DNA of 44,854 bases, taken from positions 1 through 44,854 of the forward strand of contig AQRW01000180.1 in assembly GCA_000402295.1 (NCBI GenBank), given 5' to 3'. Shown piece after piece: positions 34,807-42,747 of the stretch (its first letter is position 1; every line of letters starts with the position of its first letter). A model generated the notes under the pieces. It saw only the letters and a list, made by a program, of their open reading frames with translations. It was not told the DNA's origin and made no database searches. The position numbers and the translations under genes were made by a program. This DNA comes from Candidatus Aerophobus profundus SCGC AAA252-L23. GTDB taxonomy: Bacteria; Aerophobota; Aerophobia; Aerophobales; Aerophobaceae.

Positions 34807-35872
34807 CTACAACCATTTCCTCCTGGAGTAATTTATGCAGGGGGTTGATTAGTAATTCTAATTCTCCTTCCAGGATTTTTTCAAGATTAAATAAAGTAAG
34901 ACCGACCCGATGATCGGTTATTCGACCTTGAGGAAAATTGTAAGTCCGAATACGTTCAGATCTTTCTCCCTTGCCAATTTGCGTTCGTCTCTTTTGCGAG
35001 ATTTCTTTTTGTTGTTCCTGTTCTTTTTTCTGCAGTAATTTTGCCCGTATGACTCGCAGCGCTTTTGCCTTATTCTGATGTTGGGATCGCTCATCCTGAC
35101 ATTGGACCACCAGTCCCGTGGGAAGATGAGTTATTCTAACTGCCGAGTCAGTGACATTAACATGCTGTCCTCCTGCTCCTCGGGAATGGAAAGTCTCAGT
35201 TTTTAGTTCCTCCGGATTTATCTCTATTTCTATTTCCTCCGCCTCGGGCAAAACGGCCACCGTTACCGTGGAGGTATGAATCCTTCCGCTGGATTCGGTT
35301 GCTGGAACTCTCTGTACCCGGTGAACTCCACTTTCAAATCGTAGGTAGGAGAAAACATCCTGGCCGTCTATGGCAAGAATAATTTCTTTGAAACCACCTA
35401 TGTTAGTGGGACGAAAATGAATGTTTTCCACTCTCCATTTCTTTTTCTCAGCAAAGCGAATGTACATCTTGTAAAGATCCGCGGCAAATAGAGCTGCTTC
35501 CTCGCCACCTGTTCCGGCTCTTATTTCCATAATGACACTGCGTCCAGAATATTTATCCTTAGGTACCAAATTGCGGACTAAATCTCTGGTTATTCTCTCT
35601 AGGTTAACCATCAGTTTTTTTATTTCTTCTCTGGCTAATTCCTTGATCTCATCATCTTCTTCTGTTCTCAGAAATTGCTCTGTTTTTTCTTTCTCTAAAT
35701 TAAATTTTTGGTACTCCTGCCACAAGAAAACTACATTCTTCAAATTTCTTTGTTCCCGGTTATATTTCTGGAGAAGTCGCGGATCTTTCAATGTTTGGGG
35801 TTGAGTAAGTAAAACATTTAGCTCTTCATATCTCTCGGTGATTTTTTCCAATTTTTCAGTATCCAACTTCAA
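34796..35872 (-). CDS. prfA: peptide chain release factor 1
   Basis: RF1 ends translation at UAA and UAG. The codon-reading PAT (190-192, in RVPATESSGRIHTS) and the peptidyl-hydrolysis GGQ (234-236, in RGAGGQHVNVTDSAV) are present; the residue after HVN is Val where most RF1 have Lys. 358 residues is normal. The start is TTG with AAAGGA upstream. prmC, often next to it, is absent. It is the first gene of the long leftward cluster, and the 108 bp upstream show no clear promoter. Confidence 0.95.
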   Translation of the reverse strand: MKLDTEKLEKITERYEELNVLLTQPQTLKDPRLLQKYNREQRNLKNVVFLWQEYQKFNLEKEKTEQFLRTEEDDEIKELAREEIKKLMVNLERITRDLVRNLVPKDKYSGRSVIMEIRAGTGGEEAALFAADLYKMYIRFAEKKKWRVENIHFRPTNIGGFKEIILAIDGQDVFSYLRFESGVHRVQRVPATESSGRIHTSTVTVAVLPEAEEIEIEINPEELKTETFHSRGAGGQHVNVTDSAVRITHLPTGLVVQCQDERSQHQNKAKALRVIRAKLLQKKEQEQQKEISQKRRTQIGKGERSERIRTYNFPQGRITDHRVGLTLFNLEKILEGELELLINPLHKLLQEEMVVVEI

Positions 35873-35980
35873 TTTTATTTATCCTTTGCCTGATTTGTCT
35901 GGAAGTAGTGTTGAGATTAGAAGAAAATCAGAGTATTCCCTGCTCGAAAGTCCTTGGGGTAGGTGGGATAGATAGGTTAA

Positions 35981-36598
35981 CTATTTATCTTTCTCTAACT
36001 CTACATTCCAGTAAGCCATATCAAGAAAATCTTGCCAAGTCTCTTCCTTCATTTCTGAGAGATTATTCTTGACAAAGGCTTTCCAGGCTGGCTTCCGAGG
36101 CTTCTTTATCAGATGCATCTTGGCTTCGGAAAACAGCCGGCTTCCTTTACGAAGATTGCAGGGGACGCAGGAACAGACAACATTTTCCCAGCAATCTTTA
36201 CCGCCTCTGGATAGAGGAATAACGTGATCTATATTCAAATCTTCAGATCTAAACTTCTTTCCGCAATACTGACAGGTATTCTGATCCCGCTTAAAAATAT
36301 TTCTTCGGGTGAACTTTACCTCTCGCGGAGGAAAGTGATCATAAAGAAGCAAAAGAATTATGCGAGGAATTTTAAGGCGAAAGCTAATTGTATGAATCAC
36401 AGAGTCATCCTTAGCTTTCTGAGAGAAATCTTTCCATTTCTCAAATCCAAAGGTGTAGAAAGAACCTCCTTCCTTAATAACTATTTGAGCATGTCGGAGA
36501 TAAACCAGACAGAAAGCTCTTTTTACCGAGCAAACATCGGTTACCTGCCATAACTTATTGAGAACCAGTACGCTACTATTTAACACTTCTGTAGCCAT
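35981..36598 (-). CDS. HNH endonuclease
   Basis: The 205-residue protein has a C-terminal HNH nuclease domain: CQYCGKKF (Cys109, Cys112), the catalytic NIDHVIPLSRGG (Asp124-His125), the central Asn in WENVV and CSCVPCNLRKG with the second zinc Cys pair. The N-terminal half (VLVLNKLWQVTDVCSVKRAF) is characteristic of a widespread stand-alone HNH family of unknown function. There is no sign of an intron, intein or toxin partner. It has its own near-perfect promoter at 36630-36657. A repair or defence role is possible but not shown. Confidence 0.88.
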   Translation of the reverse strand: MATEVLNSSVLVLNKLWQVTDVCSVKRAFCLVYLRHAQIVIKEGGSFYTFGFEKWKDFSQKAKDDSVIHTISFRLKIPRIILLLLYDHFPPREVKFTRRNIFKRDQNTCQYCGKKFRSEDLNIDHVIPLSRGGKDCWENVVCSCVPCNLRKGSRLFSEAKMHLIKKPRKPAWKAFVKNNLSEMKEETWQDFLDMAYWNVELEKDK

Positions 36599-36629
36599 TT
36601 TCCACCAATTCTCTGAAAACTTTTCTTAA

Positions 36630-36657
36630 ATTATAATACAAATTATTTTTGTGTCAA
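36630..36657 (-). promoter_or_regulatory. consensus promoter of the HNH endonuclease gene
   Basis: On the minus strand TTGACA (36657-36652), a 16-bp spacer and TATAAT (36635-36630) are perfect consensus boxes. The gene starts 31 bases after the -10, with GGTGG as ribosome binding site. Confidence 0.85.
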
Positions 36658-36662
36658 TTGAA

Positions 36663-37316
36663 TCAAGGAGATATTTTGGGACCCCTTATTTTCTTGATTT
36701 TCCCTTGCTGAATGATTTTCTCAATGGAGTCTATTTCTTTACGAAATTCTTCAAGTCGTTCTATAATTGGATCAGGTAGATCTCCGTGATCCAGGTTAAT
36801 CAGAGGAATTCTCCTGCCTTTATGTTTTACTATTCTACCCGGAACTCCCACAACTGTGGAATCGGGAGGAACATCCTTGATTACCACAGAACCGGCTCCT
36901 ATTACTGAGTTATCTCCTATTTTAATGTTTCCCAGGATTTTTGCTCCTGCGGCTACTGTAACATTGTTCCCCAGGGTGGGATGTCTTTTCCCTTTTTCCT
37001 TGCCTGTCCCTCCCAAGGTTACTCCTTGATAAAGAGTTGCATTATTCCCGATTTCCGTGGTCTCACCTATTACTACTTCCATTCCATGATCAATGAAGAA
37101 ACCTTTACCAATTTTGGCTCCCGGATGGATTTCTATTCCGGTAAAAAACCGGGTAAGCTGGGAAATAAGCCGGGCAAAGAACTTAAACTTGTGTTGGAAA
37201 AGAAAGTGAGAGATCCGATGCCAAAAAATAGCGTGTAGTCCAGGGTAAAGAAGTATCTCCCAAATATTCCTGGCAGCCGGATCCCTTTCAAACATTACTC
37301 TTATGTTCTCAAACAT
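36663..37316 (-). CDS. cysE: serine O-acetyltransferase
   Basis: CysE makes O-acetylserine for cysteine synthesis. The left-handed beta-helix C-terminal domain shows hexapeptide repeats from IHPGAKIGKGFFIDHG through VVIGETTEIGNN, LYQGVTLGGTGKEKGKRHP and NNVTVAAGAKILG. The 217 residues correspond to the short form common outside enterobacteria. Its ribosome binding site is GGGGAGG. No cysK follows; the HNH gene does, with its own promoter. Confidence 0.94.
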   Translation of the reverse strand: MFENIRVMFERDPAARNIWEILLYPGLHAIFWHRISHFLFQHKFKFFARLISQLTRFFTGIEIHPGAKIGKGFFIDHGMEVVIGETTEIGNNATLYQGVTLGGTGKEKGKRHPTLGNNVTVAAGAKILGNIKIGDNSVIGAGSVVIKDVPPDSTVVGVPGRIVKHKGRRIPLINLDHGDLPDPIIERLEEFRKEIDSIEKIIQQGKIKKIRGPKISP

Positions 37317-37391
37317 TCCTAGGTCCTCCCCATAAACTATTCTTGAGAGTGATTTTAACAGAATTATCCTTGACAGGCAAGTTTAATTGAT

Positions 37392-37419
37392 TTGACAAGA
37401 GAGAACTATAACCTATAAT
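37392..37419 (+). promoter_or_regulatory. consensus promoter of comF
   Basis: TTGACA (37392-37397), a 16-bp spacer and TATAAT (37414-37419) are perfect. Translation of comF starts 20 bases after the -10, so the leader is very short. Confidence 0.85.
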
Positions 37420-37439
37420 ATTAAAGGAGAATAAAGTAG

Positions 37440-38174
37440 GTGATTGTAAAAGACATCCAGAAAGGGTTAATGGCTCTCTTATTACCTGCTGAGTGTCAAA
37501 TATGTAAAGAGGAGCTTGCTCCTCTGAATCGCAGTTTTGTGTGTCAAAGGTGTTGGTTAAAGATTGAGTGGATTACTCCTCCTTACTGTCAGCAGTGTGC
37601 TCGGCCTTTATTTGGGTCCCTTAATTCTTCTTCTCAGAAATGCGGTGGATGTCTTCAAAACCCACCGAACTTCGAGCGGTCTTTTATCCCCACTCTTTAC
37701 CAAGGAGTTATGGTGGAAGTTATCAAACTCCTCAAGTACAAAGGTAAAACAGGAGTTATGGGCGGATTAGTAAAAATTATTGAAGAATATTTGAGGAAAA
37801 ATAGCATTTCTCTCTATCATTTTGATTTGGTCATTCCGGTTCCTCTTCATCGAAAGCGACTAAAAGAAAGAGGATTCAATCAAGCTGAGTTAATTGCCCA
37901 AGTGATAGCAAATTATTTCCGTTTACCTCTAATTAACCATTGTTTGAAGAGAGTAAGGCCTACCCAGACTCAGACACATTTGAGAAAACCTGAACGAATC
38001 AAGAATATGAAGAGAGCTTTCAGAACATCAAGTGAGACACTTCTAAAGAAACGAAAAGTTCTATTAGTGGATGATGTTTATACTACCGGGGTTACGGCTA
38101 ACCAAGCGGCCGGAGTACTTAAAAGAGCTGGGGTAGACAAAATTTATTTCTTTGCTTTAGCCAGAGCCTCATAA
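37440..38174 (+). CDS. comF: ComF family protein (phosphoribosyltransferase-like)
   Basis: ComF proteins take part in uptake of single-stranded DNA during natural transformation. The 244-residue protein has an N-terminal zinc-finger region with four Cys pairs (19/22, 35/38, 50/53, 68/71), then a phosphoribosyltransferase fold with PVPLHRKRLKERGFNQAEL and the PRPP loop VLLVDDVYTTGVTANQA. The start is GTG with AAAGGAG upstream. Whether the cell is competent is unknown; comEC and dprA are not in the window. Confidence 0.93.
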   Translation: MIVKDIQKGLMALLLPAECQICKEELAPLNRSFVCQRCWLKIEWITPPYCQQCARPLFGSLNSSSQKCGGCLQNPPNFERSFIPTLYQGVMVEVIKLLKYKGKTGVMGGLVKIIEEYLRKNSISLYHFDLVIPVPLHRKRLKERGFNQAELIAQVIANYFRLPLINHCLKRVRPTQTQTHLRKPERIKNMKRAFRTSSETLLKKRKVLLVDDVYTTGVTANQAAGVLKRAGVDKIYFFALARAS

Positions 38175-38199
38175 ATGATGGGATAGCTGCAAAAGTCTG

Positions 38200-38227
38200 T
38201 TGACAACTTTCTGGTCTGTGATATAAT
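38200..38227 (+). promoter_or_regulatory. consensus promoter of the cold-shock gene
   Basis: TTGACA (38200-38205), 16 bp and TATAAT (38222-38227) are perfect. The leader to the ATG at 38280 is about 45 nt, much shorter than the temperature-sensing leader of E. coli cspA. Confidence 0.85.
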
Positions 38228-38279
38228 TTTTACTTAGTCTTCCTCTTAGGGAGTAATTAAGTACGGGAGGTGCGAACGC

Positions 38280-38486
38280 ATGTCAGAAGAAGGGACGGTC
38301 AAATGGTTCGATGACCGAAAAGGTTACGGGTTCATAGAAAGGGAAAATGGCGAAGATGTTTTTGTCCATTATTCCAACATAACTCAGGAAGGATTCAAGA
38401 GTCTGGAAGAAGGGGAGAAAGTGTCTTTCGACATCGAGAAAACCCAGCGTGGTCTTCAAGCTGTTAATGTAGCTAAGGTTAAATAG
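38280..38486 (+). CDS. cold-shock domain protein
   Basis: The 68-residue protein is a single CSD RNA/DNA chaperone. RNP1 is KGYGFI (14-19) and RNP2 DVFVHYS (26-32), starting with the usual GTVKWF. The ribosome binding site GGGAGG precedes the ATG. With a consensus promoter and its own terminator it forms a single, probably highly expressed unit. Confidence 0.96.
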   Translation: MSEEGTVKWFDDRKGYGFIERENGEDVFVHYSNITQEGFKSLEEGEKVSFDIEKTQRGLQAVNVAKVK

Positions 38487-38508
38487 GTTGACCTGCTGTT
38501 GAGAAATT

Positions 38509-38599
38509 AACCCGGCTGAATGGCTAAACAGAGAAGATAGAAAATAGAAATAATATTTTGTTTTGCAATCTGGCTATCCATAATCCAGCCGGGTTTTTC
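38509..38599 (+). terminator. terminator with a long loop after the cold-shock gene
   Basis: AACCCGGCTG (38509-38518) pairs perfectly with CAGCCGGGTT (38586-38595), followed by a T run. The loop of 67 nt is unusually long for an intrinsic terminator and AT-rich. Confidence 0.6.
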
Positions 38600-38626
38600 T
38601 CTTGAACCAAGAAAAGGGGTGGGTGT

Positions 38627-39163
38627 TTGAAGATAGAAATAAATGTATTCCATATGCAAGTTACCCCAGAGATAAGTACTTTAGTGGAAAAAAAATTAGG
38701 CAAGTTAGACAGATATTTTAAGGAAATTCCCACTTCACACGTAATAATCAGACTGGAAAAAGGTAGATATTGGGTAGAAATCAACACTTCAGTCAATAAG
38801 CAGATTCTTCACAGTAATACTGTTGATGCTAATCTTTATACTTCTATTGAAATGGCCGTCAACAAAATAGTTAAACAGGCCAAGAAGTTTAGGGAAAAGA
38901 TTAAGTCTCATAAGTCTCCTCGCCAGAATGGGAAGTCAAATATTTTAGCCGAACTTTCTGAGGCAGTTAGTGACCAAAAAAAGCCAAAAGTAGTTCAGAT
39001 AATCAAGGAGCTGGTTAAACCAATGAATGTTGAGGAAGCTATTATCCAGCTTAATGTTTCCCGAGATAAGTTTTATGTTTTTCTCAATGCAGAGAATAAT
39101 AATGTCAATGTGATTTACAAAAGAGAAAATGGTAACTTTGGTCTTATCCAACCAGAAATATGA
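38627..39163 (+). CDS. hpf: ribosome hibernation promoting factor, long form
   Basis: Long HPF pairs idle 70S ribosomes into 100S dimers. The N-terminal domain (EINVFHMQVTPEISTLVEKKLGKL) resembles short HPF/YfiA, and a C-terminal dimerisation domain (about 120-178, KVVQIIKELVKPMNVEEAII...NAENNNVNVIYKRENGNFGLI) makes it the long form. The 178 residues are normal. The start is TTG at 38627, with GGGGTGGG upstream. hpf next to ptsN-like genes is common, although rpoN is absent here. Confidence 0.93.
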   Translation: MKIEINVFHMQVTPEISTLVEKKLGKLDRYFKEIPTSHVIIRLEKGRYWVEINTSVNKQILHSNTVDANLYTSIEMAVNKIVKQAKKFREKIKSHKSPRQNGKSNILAELSEAVSDQKKPKVVQIIKELVKPMNVEEAIIQLNVSRDKFYVFLNAENNNVNVIYKRENGNFGLIQPEI

Positions 39164-39216
39164 AGTATTAACTTTTTCCCTAGATGTTCAGATAAAGCAA
39201 AAATAAGGAGGGTGGA

Positions 39217-39672
39217 GTGGAAGTAAAAAATTTTTTGCGTAGAGAAAGTATTACATCCGAACTGGAGTCCAGAACTAAAGAAGAAGTCTTGGAAGAGCTG
39301 GTCAGTTTGTTAGAAAAGACAGGCGAGATCACTGACAAAAAAGAGTTCTTAAGAGTAATCCGTGAGCGTGAAAAGTTAGGTAGTACTGGGATAGGTTATA
39401 ATATTGCTATTCCTCACGCTCGTTCCTTAGGAATAAAGTCCTTAATTGGTGCTTTTGGTATCTCCAAAAAAGGTATAGATTTCGATGCTTTAGATAAAGA
39501 ACCGGTCTATTTGTTCTTCTTACTGGGTGCTCCGCCAGAGGCCTCGGGAAATTATTTGAAAGCTTTAGCCAGTATATCTCGTTTGTTGAGGCGGAAAAGA
39601 GCTCGTGATGATCTTATGAATGCAAAAACAGTAGAAGAAATCGAAAAAATCATTCAGAGAGAGGAATTATAA
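39217..39672 (+). CDS. PTS EIIA-type 2 domain protein (PtsN/fructose type)
   Basis: The 151-residue protein is a single EIIA domain. The phosphorylated His is His67 in YNIAIPHARS, and the fold shows LGSTGIGYNIAIPHA and PVYLFFLLGAPPEASGNYLKAL. Start is GTG with AAGGAGG five bases upstream. No HPr, EI or EIIBC gene is in the window, so a regulatory role as in the nitrogen PTS is more likely than sugar transport. It sits 53 bp after hpf, as in many bacteria. Confidence 0.9.
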   Translation: MEVKNFLRRESITSELESRTKEEVLEELVSLLEKTGEITDKKEFLRVIREREKLGSTGIGYNIAIPHARSLGIKSLIGAFGISKKGIDFDALDKEPVYLFFLLGAPPEASGNYLKALASISRLLRRKRARDDLMNAKTVEEIEKIIQREEL

Positions 39673-39731
39673 AATAGTTTAGATAAAGTTATTTTGAACA
39701 GATTTTTGAAGTCAAACAAAAGGCGAGAAAA

Positions 39732-40880
39732 ATGAACAGAGAGAGATATCTCTTTACTTCTGAATCGGTAACCGAAGGACATCCGGATAAAATTGCCGAC
39801 CAAATTTCTGATGCAGTCCTTGACGCTATTTTAGAGCAAGATCCCCAAGGCCGAGTGGCCTGCGAGACGCTGGTTACCACCGGTTTAGCTTTTATGGCTG
39901 GTGAAATCACCACTACTTGCTATATAGACATTCCTTCCATTGCTCGTCAGGTTCTTAAGCAAATAGGTTATACCCATGCCAGTTATGGAATAGACTATAA
40001 AAGTTGTGCCGTAATTACCTCCATTAATGAGCAATCTTCCGATATTGCTTTGGGAGTAGATAAAGATGGAGCAGGGGATCAGGGGATGATGTTCGGGTAT
40101 GCTACCAAGGAAACACCTGAGTTGATGCCTCTGCCTATCATCCTGGCCCATCGTCTGACCAAAAGATTAGCTGAAGTAAGAAAGAAAAAGATTCTCCCTT
40201 ACCTTCGTCCTGATGGCAAATCTCAAGTAACAGTTGAGTATGAAAATGGAGTTCCCCGAGCGGTGAGTGCAGTAGTAATTTCAGCCCAGCATTCCCCAGA
40301 AGTCGAAGTGGAAGATATCGAAGACGAGATAATAGAGATGGTAATTAAACCCTGTCTTCCCGAGCAATATAGAAGCACCAACCTTAGTTACTACATTAAT
40401 CAAACCGGTAGTTTCAAAATAGGAGGACCTCAGGCAGATACAGGACTTACCGGGAGAAAGATAATAATGGATACTTACGGGGGAGTAGGTTCTCACGGGG
40501 GGGGATGTTTCTCAGGAAAGGATCCTACGAAGGTAGACCGCTCTGGTTCATATATGGCTCGTTACATTGCCAAGAATTTAGTAGCGGCTGGGATCGCTGA
40601 GAAATGTGAGGTTCAAATTGCCTATGTCATTGGGGAAAAAATACCTATATCTTTAATGGTAGATACTTTCGGGACGGGGAAAATCCCCGAGTCCCGGATA
40701 AACAAGCTTATCCAGGACAACTTCGATCTCACTCCCCGAGGGATAATCAAATACCTGGATCTTCTTCGTCCTATTTATAAAAAGACTGCTTGTTATGGAC
40801 ATTTTGGACGGGAGGATAAAGACTTTACCTGGGAAAAAACTGATCGAGCTGCGGAACTTTTGCGCCTGGCGGGAATTTAA
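39732..40880 (+). CDS. metK: S-adenosylmethionine synthetase
   Basis: MetK makes S-adenosylmethionine from ATP and methionine. The signatures GHPDKIADQISDAVLD, GAGDQGMMFGYAT and GGGCFSGKDPTKVDRSGSYMAR are all present, and GGPQADTGLTGRKIIMDTYGG contains the conserved Asp residues. 382 residues is normal. It converges with the transporter permease gene, only three bases apart, with no terminator between. No SAM riboswitch is visible in the 59 bp before it. Confidence 0.96.
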   Translation: MNRERYLFTSESVTEGHPDKIADQISDAVLDAILEQDPQGRVACETLVTTGLAFMAGEITTTCYIDIPSIARQVLKQIGYTHASYGIDYKSCAVITSINEQSSDIALGVDKDGAGDQGMMFGYATKETPELMPLPIILAHRLTKRLAEVRKKKILPYLRPDGKSQVTVEYENGVPRAVSAVVISAQHSPEVEVEDIEDEIIEMVIKPCLPEQYRSTNLSYYINQTGSFKIGGPQADTGLTGRKIIMDTYGGVGSHGGGCFSGKDPTKVDRSGSYMARYIAKNLVAAGIAEKCEVQIAYVIGEKIPISLMVDTFGTGKIPESRINKLIQDNFDLTPRGIIKYLDLLRPIYKKTACYGHFGREDKDFTWEKTDRAAELLRLAGI

Positions 40881-40883
40881 GAC

Positions 40884-41870
40884 CTACCTCTTAACTCTGT
40901 ATCGGGCCATGTTTACCCACACAGCACCAAGAATTACCAGTCCTCGGACCACCATTTGCACATAGGGCGAGATATTAAGTAGAGTCATTCCGTTAACCAG
41001 AGTCCCTATCACCATAGCTCCCAATAAGGTTCCAAACATTCGACCTTCGCCTCCAAATAAACTGGTACCTCCCAATATAACGGCGGCTATGACATTTAGT
41101 TCTAGACCGAGGGCCACTTGTGGTGAACCCGTTCCCAGACGAGAGGCCATTATAATACCACTAATAGCGGTGAGTACTCCCTCTATCACGAATACGAAAA
41201 TGAGGACTCGATCAACGTTGATACCTGATAATCTGGCTACCTTCTGACTCTCACCTACGACGGTAACATATTTGCCGATTTTGGATTGGGTGAGAATAAA
41301 GTAGCAAATTAGCCAGAGAATTACCATGATGATTATGGGGATAGGAATGGGTCCTACAAACCCTCGCCCGAGAACCCGGAATCCGGGGGAGCCTATATAA
41401 ATAGGATGACCTTGAGTATAGATAAATCCTAAACCGCGTAGCACTCCCATAGTAGCCAGAGTTAGTAAGAATGCGGGTATCTTTTGCTTAGCTACAAAAA
41501 ATCCATGCATTAAGCCAATGGTGATTCCAGTCAGGAAAACTAAAGGTAGCCAGATCCAAACCGGAAGTCCAGTTCGAGTCACCAGGGCGGCCGTAATAAC
41601 TCCAGTCAAAGCTACCACTGAACCTACACTCAGGTCAATCTGGGCAGCCGTAATGACAAAGGTCATACCAAAAGCAATAATAGCAGTTACCGCTATTTGT
41701 CGTCCCACATTGAATATATTTGAGAAAGTTAAAAAATAGGGGCTAGCAATAGATAAGAAAACACATAGCACCACAAATCCCACCAAGAGTCCGTAAGTTT
41801 CCACCATATGTCGCAGTAAGGAAACTACTTTTCCCTTTTGTTTGGCTGTGTTTTGGGAATTCTTACTCAT
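40884..41870 (-). CDS. ribose-type (CUT2) ABC transporter permease
   Basis: The 328-residue membrane subunit is of the RbsC/XylH/FrcC kind with eight to ten helices. Typical segments are VTAIIAFGMTFVITAAQIDLSVGSVVALTGVI, GLMHGFFVAKQKIPAFLLTLATMGVLRGL and LNVIAAVILGGTSLFGGEGRMFGTLLGAMVIG. Its start touches the ATPase stop. Only one permease gene is present, so it would act as a homodimer. Substrate class is a monosaccharide or related compound. Confidence 0.93.
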   Translation of the reverse strand: MSKNSQNTAKQKGKVVSLLRHMVETYGLLVGFVVLCVFLSIASPYFLTFSNIFNVGRQIAVTAIIAFGMTFVITAAQIDLSVGSVVALTGVITAALVTRTGLPVWIWLPLVFLTGITIGLMHGFFVAKQKIPAFLLTLATMGVLRGLGFIYTQGHPIYIGSPGFRVLGRGFVGPIPIPIIIMVILWLICYFILTQSKIGKYVTVVGESQKVARLSGINVDRVLIFVFVIEGVLTAISGIIMASRLGTGSPQVALGLELNVIAAVILGGTSLFGGEGRMFGTLLGAMVIGTLVNGMTLLNISPYVQMVVRGLVILGAVWVNMARYRVKR

Positions 41871-42628
41871 TAGATAGCGCGCTCTCCCGTAATCATTAAT
41901 TTTACAATTTCATCTCTGGTGGTTTGTTTAACCAAACGGTTTCCCACCCGACGTCCGCCGCGTAGGATAATAACCCTATCGGCCACGGAAAAAATATCCT
42001 CCAGATTGTGACTTATCAAAATGATAGAACCGCCTTCTTTTTTTAACTCCAGGATTATCTGACGTACTTTTGCGGTTTCTGAAACTCCCAGAGCAGCCGT
42101 TGGTTCATCCATAATAATTATTCTGGCCTTCCAAAAAATACTTTTGGCGATAGCTGTCGCCTGTCGCTGTCCCCCGGAAAGTGTTGCTACTTTGGCCCGA
42201 GGAGATTCAATATCTATTTTTAGTTTTCTTAAAGTAGGAAGTGTTTCTGCCTCCATACGTTTTTTATCCAGTATTCTTATGGGAGTTCCTAAAAAGTTTT
42301 TTAAGTGCTCTTTCCCCAGAAAAATATTTTCAGCGATATTGAGCTTATCAGCTAAAGCCAGATCTTGATATACGGTTTCTATTCCCAGGGCTTTAGCACT
42401 TCTGGGATCCAAAATGTTTACCTGCTTTCCTCGTAAGAAAATTTTTCCCTCATCCGGGGAGTAGGCGCCGGAGACGATTTTAATTAGAGTTGTTTTCCCG
42501 GCACCATTATCTCCAACTAGGCCGAGGATTTCATTATCGTAGAGTTCAAAATCCACATTGTACAGGGCCTGAACTGATCCGAATTTCTTGCAAATACCTT
42601 TCATTTTCAACAAAGGTTCCTTTTGCAT
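41870..42628 (-). CDS. ribose-type ABC transporter ATP-binding protein, single domain
   Basis: The protein energises the importer with one ABC domain: Walker A GDNGAGKTT (39-47), Q-loop YQDLAL, signature LSGGQ (150-154), Walker B IIIMDEPT (170-177) and the H-loop SHN. At 252 residues it is half the size of RbsA, XylG or MglA, which are tandem duplications of about 500 residues; single-domain forms such as FrcA are known. It lies between the permease and binding-protein genes, with a large hairpin upstream. Confidence 0.93.
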   Translation of the reverse strand: MQKEPLLKMKGICKKFGSVQALYNVDFELYDNEILGLVGDNGAGKTTLIKIVSGAYSPDEGKIFLRGKQVNILDPRSAKALGIETVYQDLALADKLNIAENIFLGKEHLKNFLGTPIRILDKKRMEAETLPTLRKLKIDIESPRAKVATLSGGQRQATAIAKSIFWKARIIIMDEPTAALGVSETAKVRQIILELKKEGGSIILISHNLEDIFSVADRVIILRGGRRVGNRLVKQTTRDEIVKLMITGERAI

Positions 42629-42644
42629 GGCCGTGTCCTATCTA

Positions 42645-42697
42645 AATAAGTGCGTAGAGGCTTGGTATTAATGCAACCAAGCCTCTACGCACTTATT
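42645..42697. promoter_or_regulatory. long perfect stem-loop between binding-protein and ATPase genes
   Basis: Two 22-base arms (42645-42666 and 42676-42697) pair without mismatch around a 9-base loop. In the transcript it follows the binding-protein gene and precedes the ATPase start by about 16 nt. Such a structure would protect the binding-protein mRNA from 3' decay or partly stop transcription, giving more binding protein than ATPase, as known for REP hairpins in the malE-malF interval. Confidence 0.8.
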
Positions 42698-42747
42698 ATT
42701 TACCTTTCTCTCTGTTTTCAAAGGAATAGAGTTTAATTGGCTTTATT

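Noticed and set aside
39673..39731. SAM riboswitch before metK
   Set aside because: The 59-bp spacer is too short and shows no conserved stem structure.
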